Shown: in pieces, positions 23,247 through 33,769 of the stretch
How the letters are laid out: each line of letters opens with the position of its first letter
Numbering within the stretch: position 1 is the stretch's first letter
Assembly (NCBI RefSeq): GCF_020536995.1
Contig: NC_068358.1
Location: forward strand, 2,604,043 to 2,668,042
DNA: 64,000 nt
Reading direction: 5' to 3'
Source: Dreissena polymorpha
Taxonomy: Eukaryota > Mollusca > Bivalvia > Myida > Dreissenidae
Made by a program: the position numbers and the translations under genes
The notes under the pieces: model-generated
Database searches by the model: none
Told to the model about the DNA's origin: nothing
Seen by the model: the letters and a program-made list of their open reading frames with translations, nothing else

Positions 23247-24140
23247 TTAGTTTTTGGTATGCTTGTATTGTCTATTATGATTATATTCTCTACTGAAATG
23301 TTCAAAGTTGCCACAATTCCAACAATCAATTTTATCACTCCAATCTTTGTCATCAACTGTCTGCTTTACGCGTGTAGTCACTGTGCATGCGTTTATCTCG
23401 CGTTGCCTACGGCGACAGTCTTGAATAGAATGACTGTTGTTGTTTTTTACAGTATGTGCAAACAATTGATGAGCTAATATGATCAATATCCGTCTGAATA
23501 TTTCCGGTAAAAGTATTATCAAGTTCATTTATCGGCGATCGTAACTCAAATCTAGCCCTAACATTGAGTTCATGCTTTGCTTTTTTTACTTATACTTAAA
23601 TTTACTATGCCAAATAAGGTGTGTGACTTTAAGTTTCAGATAATCGTGCAATAATCCGACTATAAAAAATTATATTAAATTGTTTTTCAATAATTTATCA
23701 ATGTCCTTCAATATTTTCGTAGGCTTCAGTCGCAAGAGATAAAAGTCGCTCAGAGTATATTTGAACATTTTCGTCCGTCTTTTTTTAAATCGTTTTCAAT
23801 AACGATAAAGCATATTGTGGGTCTTGAATTTCTGCAAAACTTAATTCAAGCTCTTATTTTAAATGTGTCGATGTCCCTGTCGGGTGATCAGTCGAATAGG
23901 GATGTATGTAGAAACTAACAAGCCCTTTTCTTCATTAGTATGCAACGAATTTTAATTTATTCTCCTCTAAATTGGTTAAGCGTTCCATATTTTTCTACAT
24001 TTTTAATCCAATTTTTAAATTCTTCTTACATCTTTTATTTGTTCATTTAAATTTTGATAAAATTGAAAGACTATTTGATCTGCCATTTCGATACAAGCAT
24101 TAGGAAATAAAACAGTCACTGACCGGATGTTGCAGAATAG
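23247..24140 (-). mobile_element. Fossil LTR-retrotransposon gag region
   Basis: The minus strand shows gag-like sequence: a polar, charged body followed by a CCHC-type zinc-knuckle segment (CWNCGNFEH). It looks like the gag of an LTR retrotransposon. No LTRs, protease or polymerase were found next to it, so only part of an element remains. It is clearly broken in several places and, given the decay, old. Confidence 0.45.
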
Positions 24141-24299
24141 CTAAGGTCTGGGGTCGTTGTCCCCGGCTCTCGGTCGTTGTTACTGGTGACAGAGGTTGCA
24201 GAAACTAAGGTCCTTCGCGTTGTGGTTTATGGCTTCGCAATCGTAAGTGGAAGAATATGGAAAGTTCGTCCCGTTCGCCTATTGTCAATTCATCCGTAT

Positions 24300-24900
24300 A
24301 ATAACGTGGAACTAAATATCTAACAACAAAGCCATAGATAAATTCCATTCCAATTTAATAACCGGTAATAGTTATTTCAATTTCTTTATATATAATTCAT
24401 TTCTCAAAATATATAAAAACAGTCTCGTGGCTACATGATTTGACCTCTCTTTGTCCATTTACATCTAAATCTATGCGAAGAGTGTCATTTCTTAACAAAA
24501 CATACCAATTTGTATTGACAGTTTCATAAACATAAAACAACAATAATTCTTATTAAATGTTTGATTGGTCAATAAAGCTCAGCCTTGGTACTTGTTAATT
24601 GTTGATTGGCCGACCGCTGATGTATTCCCTTAATTACACGACAGGAAATGTACTTTGACAAAATCATTCACGCTCAATCATTTCAGCGGATGTTAATGAT
24701 GGCTGACCCAGATTACACTTCTCGACACAATCAGATTACATTCTAAGCAGCATACGCGTCCAGTTCAACGGATGTGATAAATGATTGGACAAGATTATAA
24801 CTCTCGAGGCAATACAACTGCAATTATTTCGACTACTATTACATAATTTATCTTTTTGAACATCAGCCTTAATAGACAACCCCAGAATCGATTAATTGAC
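24300..24900. other. Intergenic DNA, nothing recognised
   Basis: AT-rich with no exon-like ORF. No long repeats were seen. Confidence 0.45.
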
Positions 24901-24921
24901 CGCCGCCATATTGGCTATCAC

Positions 24922-26530
24922 GTGACCCGCTGCCATGACGGTACTGAAGAATCTGGTAGACTACAAAGATATATCATTAAACAAAGATTATAAAAATGAA
25001 TGTATTATATTATACATCGCTAAAACATAAAAATTAACTTTAAATAATACACGCCAGATTTATAACATATGTGTCTCTGCAACACTATTCAGCGACAACA
25101 CGTAATGTTTAAGGCCGAAATTGCTGTATTTTTAAGTACTCCTTTCAGTTATGCCTTTGCTTAGAACATTTTTTTTTATTGAATTGTATTATTCAAAATA
25201 ATTATAAAGGTTATATCCGCATATAAAGTCTGAAGTAAACTTTGTGATTTTAGCGATAATAATACCGGATATATTAGCGAAATTTAAAAAAAATGGTCGA
25301 GATATACAATTTCATTGAAAATCAGATATCTGCCTTTGTTTAAACATTTTTATTTCTTCACATTTTTTTATAGTTCCAGATTTACTCCTTAAGAAAAGTT
25401 AAAAGATTCGATGCTGTGACAGACTTTTTTTATTGAGTAGTGCATATCTTTGTTTTTCTAAAGATTTCTCATCCTTTCTCAATATTTCTTATTTAAGTAT
25501 CTTTTTAAGGTAATGCAAAATCTATAGCCGAAATAAAGTATGTGAATTTAACTCAAATTGGTCCGGAAATATATACTCTGATATATATAATCTGTAAGGT
25601 TTCATGTAGAGGCAAACTTTTTTTTATTAAAAGGTATATGGTTTAGTCTAAAACATTAGTGTTTTTTATTAATATCTTTTATTTAAAAATCGCTTTCAAG
25701 CTTAAACAAAAATCTGTAGCCGGAAATGAATTTTGTGATATTAAATGAACAAGTCAAGGGGACATTCATGGCAGGTTGTTTTTTTTTTATTGAAAAGTGA
25801 ATATCTGTTTTTTCTTATAACTTTATTTTTTATTTAGATTCCATTTTAATTTAAGAATCAAAGTCTGCAGCCTGAACAAACTGTGTTTGTCTTATTGTCA
25901 ATATTTACCTAGCTGATTGCTTACTTTCCTTTATTTTCTAAATAAAATCTAAATAACGATAAAAATGCTCAACATGCCACATGTGTAGATACGTTCAGTT
26001 AAAGTTTTGATTTAAAATAAACTATTTAAACACGAACGCAATAAGTGATGTTTTTCTTCGTTAATTACGGATTGTCCATTTAATCAAGATAATGGCAAAA
26101 TAACACATCTGCGATCGAGGAACGAAAGCATTCCCTCAGTAGGAGACGATATTCCAATGATGGATTAAACTGTTAATTGGTATGTCTGTGACACCATATG
26201 TCTCCACATGTGCAGATGCCGTTATTAAGATGAGATACCATGCGTCACCTTCTAATAACATGTCAAATGACAATCAAGGCCTACCGGTAATTCATGCTGA
26301 GTTTTATCAGAGACGTAGATCTACGGACTCTTAAACAATGCAGATAAAACTTACAAAAATATATATTTAAATGATACGAACAGTTATATTATTATCGTAT
26401 CGATAACAGAAACTATTTAAATCTTCAAATATATTTAATAAAATAGCGTCACTTCGTTTTATTGTTCAGGGACCTATACAAACATAAAGGTCCCTGCATT
26501 ATTCTTCAGTATCGTCATGGCGGCGCATAC
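24922..26530. repeat. Inverted-end AT-rich element with degenerate tandem interior
   Basis: The minus-strand phrase CTTCAGTACCGTCATGGCAG at about 24926-24948 recurs on the plus strand at 26505-26525 as CTTCAGTATCGTCATGGCGG. Between them the DNA is AT-rich and contains four or five degenerate phrases of the type AAATCTGTAGCCGGAAATGA (about 25225, 25519, 25708, 25860). The left end also carries CACGTGACCCGC, shared with 14447. The design is the same as at 12655-14550. Confidence 0.35.
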
Positions 26531-26870
26531 GAGCATTCAGGGGCGGTAATCCGGGAGTCGATTTCTGGGATTGTCTATTGACACTTCCAGAGTATCTACT
26601 TCTCTGACCGTTCACGTTACTGGTCTAGAACACTTTACCAATGTATGTAAAGGTATGCCTGTATATGTGAAATATTTTTAGCGAAGTTCTATTATTTTAT
26701 TATAAATTCATATTCTTTATAATTACATATATATTAATAATTTCCAAAATTCTAGTATTCTATTATTAAAGAGACCTTTTTACAGATTTTGGAATGTATT
26801 GAAGTTTGTCATTAAATACTTTTTATTTACAAATGTAAACATTAGATCTCAAAAGCTCTAGTAAATACAA

Positions 26871-27452
26871 TATTCAAGCGTCCTATGCATTACCTTTCTC
26901 TTAAAAGGACTCAATAGTCAATGCAACTCAATAGGCCCCTTACTCTCTTCACATAAGAGCTGTACAGTTTAGGAACTTTTAAACAAGAATACAATTTAAA
27001 AAAGAAAAAAGTAACCCTCAACTGGGCTCGAACTACTGACCCGTGGAGTAAAAGTCCAGCGCTTAAACCACTCGGCCATCCGTGCTCATACAATGAGAGA
27101 TGTATTTTATACCTTATATAAGCAATCCTACAAAATATATATTATAAAATACTATGATATGACAACAAATGAACTCTCCAAATTATCCAATCGTTTCGCG
27201 TTGGATATTTTAGAGCATGGTAAATATTCGGTATTACTGTTTCCTCGCAAATATCATAACTATAACGAAAATTTGCCAATCTGAAACTTTTTTTAAATTT
27301 TGTCAATTTACCAAATCTTGAAAAGGCCCCTTTAAAAGTCCAAATTCATCAAGCGTCCTATGCATTACCTTTCTCTTAAAAGGACTCAATAGTCAATGCA
27401 ACTCATTAAGCCCCTTACTCTCTTCACAAGAATTGTACAGTTTAGGAACTTT
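26871..27452 (-). repeat. tRNA-derived SINE with a direct repeat of its body
   Basis: On the minus strand a tRNA-like head (27090-27011) has an A-box TGGCCGAGTGG, an anticodon-like loop CTTTTAC and a B-box AGTTCGAGCCC. The acceptor stem does not pair and no 3' acceptor arm exists, so it is not a functional tRNA. The body continues to 26871. About 105 bp of this body (AGGACTCAATAGTCAATGCA and flanks) is repeated directly at 27346-27452, without a head. Confidence 0.6.
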
Positions 27453-28066
27453 TATTTTTCACAAGAGGGAGGATGAAAATCGCATACAATATTCAACAAA
27501 TAGCAGCTGAAAGCGTGTCAGAGGATAGTTATTACAGATGCTGCCGTATTTTAAAATGATGTTATTAATAAAGAGTCGCGACAAAAATGAAGAAAAAGAA
27601 TCCATCTTTAAAGCAGAGTAAGTATACACATACCCGTCTAAAAACGATGAAAACTGCATCATGGACATTTTTAGCGCTTCGCCAATATTTTACATTTGAA
27701 GCATTTTGTCTTCAGCTATAATTTACTAATTTTTCGTTAAAATATACGTATTAAAAACGTCACCGAGAACAGATTATTGATGTCGATAAAAATTGACTGG
27801 CATGCATATTACCGTGAAATGAAAACTCTCTTACCAGTTTACTCGCATAATATTTCATGTTTTGAATTAATGAAGAAAGTTCCTGATTTTTTTTAATAGA
27901 AACTACAAGTACAGATAAAATTTTCTTTGATACCTAATGATTAAATATGACATTTATGCAGTGAAATAACAGCAGTGAAAAAAAAATATTTTCACCGGTG
28001 AAAATAACAAATTTTCGAAACTCCTTTTTCTATGTTTAGATTATCATAAATAATTATGTATATATT

Positions 28067-28440
28067 CTATGATCACGAGTGAATTAAAATCGACATTCCA
28101 CCCAATCCAACAAATTGTATTGTTATTTTATGCTTTTTCACCGTTTATTTACATTGTAAAAGAGTTTAACTGGAGAATTTCGCTGGTATAATGACGTCAC
28201 ACTAATGACGTCATTTTGTGTTTTGAAATATATTGAGGCACGCCACGGGAGAAAGGGTAACTTTTCAGAGAAAGGGAAACAGCTGTTCATTTTTTTTAAC
28301 AGGGATAAAAGATACAGAAAATGTGTTCATGTCAGTGTAAGATCGTTTGTTATTTCACTCGTGATCACATGAAAAATAATATTTTCTATGATCACTCGTG
28401 AAGTAACAAACGATCTTACACTGACATGAACAAATATCCG
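28067..28440. repeat. Foldback element with 44 bp near-perfect inverted arms
   Basis: Arms at 28324-28367 and 28389-28432, marked by CAGTGTAAGATCGTTTGTTA and its complement, are separated by a 21 nt loop. Outside this, CTATGATCACGAGTGAA at 28067 pairs with TTCACTCGTGATCA at 28355, so the hairpin looks like two inverted copies of one element end. ATTTTCACCGGTGAAAAT at about 27987 is a further palindrome. No coding sequence. Confidence 0.65.
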
Positions 28441-29037
28441 TTATAACATAACAACAACATGAGTTAAATTATACGCTTGAAAAAGCATTAAATACACATT
28501 TTCAAAAACAAAACTTTCTTGTTAAAGGAGATTCTAACTACATGTCGGTAGATAGGTGGATTTATTTCAACATACAATGCATAGATTTACATGGCAGCAT
28601 GTTATATACACACAATAAGTAATAAAAACAACCTGCATGTATAAACAAAGCCATGTCAATCAACAGTATACGTTAAGTATTGCACAATAAAGGGTGTGCA
28701 GTTAAACCCTTATTTCCATTGTGGTCATTTAGTTATAATATCGTATGACATAGGAGACAACGTTTTATATCACAGTATATAGTAATATCACAGTAAATAG
28801 TAATGAAAGACATATGACATATTTAAGTTACACTAACCTAAATGCACAGAATATATTCTGATAAATTCTAGACTAGACATTATTAAGAAGTTTTCACAAT
28901 TTAAGTGTTTGAAAATTAACATAAAATTATTTGCCATGCTAAAGAATAATCATACAGCAACTAGATAAAACACAATAAACCTATCTATATTAACATTCAA
29001 ATTAAATCAACAGTAAGAAATCTTAAAGAGATACATA

Positions 29038-29946
29038 TTAAAAATCTATCTGGCTTAAAAAATGCTCCTTAACACTGTGTTTAAAAGATAAAATACTTTT
29101 GGCATCTCTGATATGCTGAGGAAGAGAGTTCCAGAGAGTACACCCATTGAAAGCAAATGTCTTTTTGCCAGAACCCTTGACCCTTGGAATAGCATACCTA
29201 TTGCAATCATGCATGTTAATATCGGTATTAGGTGAGTCTGACTGTGTTCTAACTCTGAACCTAGTATTCTTATTGTGAATATTACTGACTGGAGTAAAAT
29301 TATGTCCCATATATAGCGGAGCCAACTTAGAGCTAATTTTAAAAACATGACAAAGTGTGATCTGGTTTACTCGACTTTCAATGGGCAACCAGTTAGGTCT
29401 GGTAAAGTGTTCTTTACCTACGTGAGATCTAGGATGTAAATTTAATATGAACCCGATAAGTTTATTTTGGGTGAACTGTAACTTGTTTTTTAACAATTGA
29501 GTAAAACCAGTGTCCCAAACAGAGCAACTGAAGTCAAAGTGGCACTGAATTAAAGACATGACTGGAAGACTTCTAGTATCTGTGGATAAAAATTCCTTTT
29601 TTCGATATAAAAACTTTAACCTTGCATTGGCCTTCTTGATGACTGACTCTGCCATAGAAGTAAAAGACAAATTTTGATCAATTGTAACCCCTAAATACTT
29701 GACTGATGATGTAGATGAAATGGTTGTTCCATCACATATAAATATTTAAAAAGGATTGTGACCTGAGTTTCTGCCGTGAACCAAACAGAAGTGAACGGTC
29801 TTACCTAGGTGCAATGACAGTTTGTTGTCAATTAACATTTCACTGACTTGCTTTAGATCATCACTAAGCATCTTCTCAAACGTAGATATACTTTTATCCG
29901 AAACTAAAATGGCAGAATCATCAGCATACAAGAGTAATTTATACAC
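29038..29946 (-). mobile_element. 5'-truncated LINE: C-terminal half of reverse transcriptase ORF
   Basis: The minus strand reads through the catalytic YADD box (KLLLYADDSAILVSDKSI) and the conserved post-RT region: GVTIDQNLSF, SLIQCHFDFSCSVWDTGF, LHPRSHVG, NWLPIESRVNQI and LWNSLPQHI, ending SQIDF-stop at 29038. This is the C-terminal arrangement of CR1/L2-type (jockey superclade) LINEs. Two open pieces (29946-29746 and 29670-29038) are in the same frame, separated by one in-frame TAA at 29746-29748, with readable LINE sequence across the gap. Everything upstream of the RT palm is missing, as usual for LINE copies. The near-intact frame suggests a fairly recent insertion. The 3' UTR probably runs toward 28550. 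Confidence 0.85.
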
Positions 29947-31640
29947 GGGGAATATTAATTATTCAAAGGCTAAACAATAAACATGTATTTAGCCAGAGTC
30001 TTTCATTAGAAATCGTTTCTCTATCAATCAATAACCCTTACCAAAGACTTATTTCCTTTCATTCCAAGCCATACTTATCTTTTGAAAACACGAATATTAA
30101 CCGTGTCGGAACTGTATTGCACAACTGTTAGAAGTGTGGACTAATGTGTGGGTGTTGCACTGTTTTAGTGATACTATTATAATAAGTTATACGTGCGTAA
30201 CGCACAGCGCTGTGAGCAATGCGCGTTACTGCGAATATCACACACATCTAAACATGTGATTACGTTTCTTGACACATGTTGACGTATTCCTTTAAACGAC
30301 TTTGCTCAGATGTCGCCGTGGCGTAGTGGATGTGTTGTATTCATAGTGACTTTGAGGGTGCGTTCTTTTAATCTCTCCAAGGACACCTGAGTATATTTCA
30401 TAGGCAAGTTTAGTTTGTAATTTAGGACTTTTTATCAGTTCTAATATTATATGGGCACCATCTCCGCTAGGTTCTTATCATTGCTATGTCGCAGAAAATA
30501 ACACTTGTAACTTGAGAAATTGTGATAGCACACAGAGCGAACATTATTAAAAATGTGTAGCGCACATCTTACCTAAACAGTACAAATTGCACAGGAATAC
30601 TGCGCTTTTAAAGTGGTCATGTCTGAAGGTCTATTTTTATAGAATGTGCACAATGTACTGGAACGGTTAAGTTGCCTTTTTCCTCTGAAATTGTAATTCT
30701 GCGATAAAATCAATATTCTTAATCTAAATAAGAAGAATCTTTACGCCCAGATGTATCGTTAATGTTCTCTCCGCGGTTTCTTGAGAATTAAATAACAGAA
30801 TGATGTCGACAAATACTCAAAATCCGTAGATTTCTTTCAGATTGAGAGTACAACTCTGATTTTAATTGCAATTGTTCGAGAAAATGAAAAGGAAGGAATT
30901 TAAATCATTGAGATTATGGCGTTCGTTGTTTTTACTCTGTAATTTATTGAGTTATGTTTGTTAATTTGAACGCATTATTGTAATTAAGACAACGCCTTAA
31001 TTTATTCACATTTTTTCATGTAGTTAAAGTGCTATCATTACGGCACTGGTTTACGTATTTTCTCTTTAACGAACACATAACAATATTTAATGCATGATAA
31101 AATAAATTAAAAAAAAATGGAAAAAATTGCATTCTTAAAAGTTAGAACAAAATAAAACTGTTTTACACAAATGTGTTGTGAATAATTGCACAGCAATTAC
31201 TGTTTTACACGGTTAATGTTTTTGTGATGTTATTTGTCAAAGAGTCGAAGTTTAAATAAAAATACACGCATGATTCATATGATAGACATAATGCATATTA
31301 TTTCGAGTCTAATTAAGCTGGGGATACGTGTATTAAGTTTTACACTGACACTCTTTCTGACGATTTCCAAAAGTGTGCCTATGGCAATATGTACATCGTT
31401 GTTTACATTTATATGCTTGAGTTTTCAATACTTTTTGCTGAACTATGACTAAATAAACTACCGCTTTTTCAAAGCTTCGATGTGGCACTACAATACAGTC
31501 GGCCTTCATAAACTTTCATAAAAATTAGTTTCACGCTTACAGTTAAGAAAAAAAATGTACATGTTCATTTACGACAGCATTGTCACCAACAGGACATTTA
31601 ATCGCGAAGAACAATGCAACCGGGAAATAAAAGCTTGGCA
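29947..31640. other. Intergenic DNA with a weak tRNA-like patch
   Basis: Mostly AT-rich and featureless. At about 30310-30390, GTCGCCGTGGCGTAGTGGAT and GGGTGCGTTCTTTTAATCTC resemble a strongly decayed tRNA-SINE head. The ORF at 31234-31452 is hydrophobic but has no family resemblance. Confidence 0.4.
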
Positions 31641-31687
31641 TGACTGCTGCTAGAAGTGATATAGACAAGAGTTTGTACGAAACTTAC

Positions 31688-31865
31688 TAAAGCTTCGGAA
31701 TCCAACCAGCCATACGGCGTCATAACGAAAGTGGCTTTGGGAAATCTGACAGACTGATATTTCGTATTCTCTCCCATGGGAATAAAATCGTAGGCGATAG
31801 GTGTCTTCTAGATTGGCATTGAATCCTGCCATAACAGTGATCTGTGTCTTATTTGATGTCACCAC
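31688..31865 (-). CDS. Orphan exon-like ORF with consensus splice donor
   Basis: The minus strand has an open frame reading TSNKTQITVMAGFNANLEDT, then YRLRFYSHGREYEISVCQ and HFRYDAVWLVGFRSF, followed directly by A/GTAAGT (donor GT at 31687-31686). Composition and codon use look coding, and GC content is above the surroundings. No convincing acceptor precedes it, because the upstream sequence is a 41 bp tandem duplication (31871-31951). I do not recognise the protein. It may be an exon of an unfound gene or a duplicated exon stranded here. Confidence 0.3.
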
Positions 31866-31870
31866 TTGAC

Positions 31871-31951
31871 AAAATGACGCGCTCCGGATCTCGCAGGTAA
31901 TGCGGATACTTCAAAATGACGCGCTCCGGATCTCGCCGGTAATGCGGACAC
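31871..31951 (+). repeat. 41 bp tandem duplication
   Basis: AAATGACGCGCTCCGGATCT begins each of two consecutive near-identical 40-41 bp units, differing at three or four bases. GC-rich against an AT-rich background. A possible donor AAAAG/GTGAGT follows at 32005. Confidence 0.8.
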
Positions 31952-32735
31952 TTTGATACTGGACGGCACTTCGATAACAGACAACAACAAAACCACGCGC
32001 AAAAGGTGAGTTCTTCATCCTTTTTTGCATTTATGTTCTATTTATTGTGTTTTCAGACACGGAACATTGCTTGTCTGAATAATGGTAAAGCACTTGGTAT
32101 TGCGAAAAAAAGAAGAAATTATCGGAGGAATTGTGGATTATATGCAAAAAACACAATAAAATTCGATATATCATCAGTATGAATTGAATGATCAGTATAT
32201 ATTTCAACACAATAAAAATACTTTAAAAACAAATCAAGATCGTGTTTACTATTCGAATTAAACTGTCAATAGGTATATTAATGTCACCACATGTTAAATG
32301 TGTACTTTTAATACCAGTAGGTGTATTTGCGGAAATTCCAATGTTTTAAGAGTCGGATGCCACAATGGACACGTGGACACTACTTCAGCCGATCATCTTA
32401 ATGACAATAGCACTTCTGTTCCAGCTTACTTGACACTTTTAAACATCTATAACTCACTACTTTTAGTGAACCAGAAAAGTAAAATCCGCTGTTAAATAAT
32501 GTTATACGTGTATAACGAAGAAAATAATAAGCAAAATCTGTATTGACGTACATAAAATCGACTCACGAAAGTTGCTTCATTTGTCTTATCCCTTGGAAAT
32601 ATGATTATGATTTTGCTTTTCATTGTATATTCAATTAAGATACGATATATTGGGGATTAAAATATTACCATTTCAGAGCGACGTTTTGATTTATTTGACT
32701 TACATACATTGTAATATTGAAGCTTATATACGTCT

Positions 32736-32983
32736 TGTTCTGCGAAAATTGGGCAAAATGCATGTGCGTAAAGTGTCGTCCCAGATTAGCCTGTGCAGTC
32801 CGCACAGGCTTATCAGTGACGACACTTTCCGCTTTAATGGTATTTTTCGTTGAAAGGAAGTCCCTTTTTACCGAAAATCTAGTAAAAGCGGAAAGTGCCA
32901 TCCCTGATTAGCCTGTGTGGACTGCACAGGCTAATCTGGGACGACACTTTACGCACATGCATTATGCCCAGTTTATCAGAACA
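32736..32983. mobile_element. Foldback MITE, best copy of the GTCGTCCCAGATTAGCC family
   Basis: A 248 bp element whose left half (TGCATGTGCGTAAAGTGTCG, then TCCCAGATTAGCCTGTG) is mirrored by the right half over about 85-90 bp. Each arm contains its own palindrome, GCCTGTGCAGTCCGCACAGGC-like. Outer ends are TTGTTCTG and CAGAACA. Related copies lie at 7783-7974, 57635-57975, 58695-59235 and 61850-62089. No coding capacity; it must be mobilised in trans. Confidence 0.85.
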
Positions 32984-33734
32984 TGATATATATACATTCC
33001 CTCGATGTCTGCTTCCTGGGTACAACATCGGTCGTCTCGCCGGTCTACATCATATCTGAGTGACAAATTTCTTTTAATTCTCCGTTATCCGACGTGTCAG
33101 TTATCGGGAATACAAGTGTGAACAACATCGTGCATAAAACTTATTCAAACTTGCGCATCTTTGCGCACGTTTCATTGAATACTATCAAAATTTCAGTATT
33201 TTAAGCAAAGTGATAACTCTACATGCTTGAATAGCAGAATAGTAGCAAAATTAATAAACGCATTTCAAGTAGAACATAAAACTCGGGTATCATAATGCCA
33301 AATTTGGTGAGAGCATGTTATCCGACGTACCCTTCAAATTGTCTATAACAACCTGCATACCACCTAACACAACATGCTTTACCGTCGTGCATATTTCATT
33401 GAGTTATATAAAAAGTTCAGTATTTAAAACACGGTTATTATTCTACGTGCTGGAATAGCAAACACTTTATTGTTATATTTCTAAGTGTTTTTATGTTGTT
33501 GCAACGTGTACTGATCATCCAGTTTATGCTGTTTTCCGTATGAGTTGTCTCCTTTTTAGGCGAACATCCACCATTCTCTCTTGAAATTATTTATAATTAC
33601 TTAACAATAAAAAAAGATATACCATTTATTAACTCAAGCATGTACTTAGTCTCAAAAACGAATAATAACGATAAACATTAAAAAAAAAAAACAGAAGAAC
33701 TTTCCCTTCGCGCGTGGTTCTTCTCTGTTTTCCA
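32984..33734. other. Intergenic DNA, nothing recognised
   Basis: AT-rich sequence. CTTTACCGTCGTGCATATTTCATTGAG (shortened: CGTCGTGCATATTTCATTGA) at about 33380 echoes CGCACGTTTCATTGAATACT at about 33163, suggesting a degenerate ~210 bp tandem pair. Confidence 0.4.
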
Positions 33735-33769
33735 AATGACCAGCGTGAGTAGGTGCTCTATATTATCAA

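Noticed and set aside
27011-27090. Possible tRNA-Lys or Leu gene on the minus strand
   Set aside because: The A and B boxes are good, but the acceptor stem does not pair and it continues into a SINE body.
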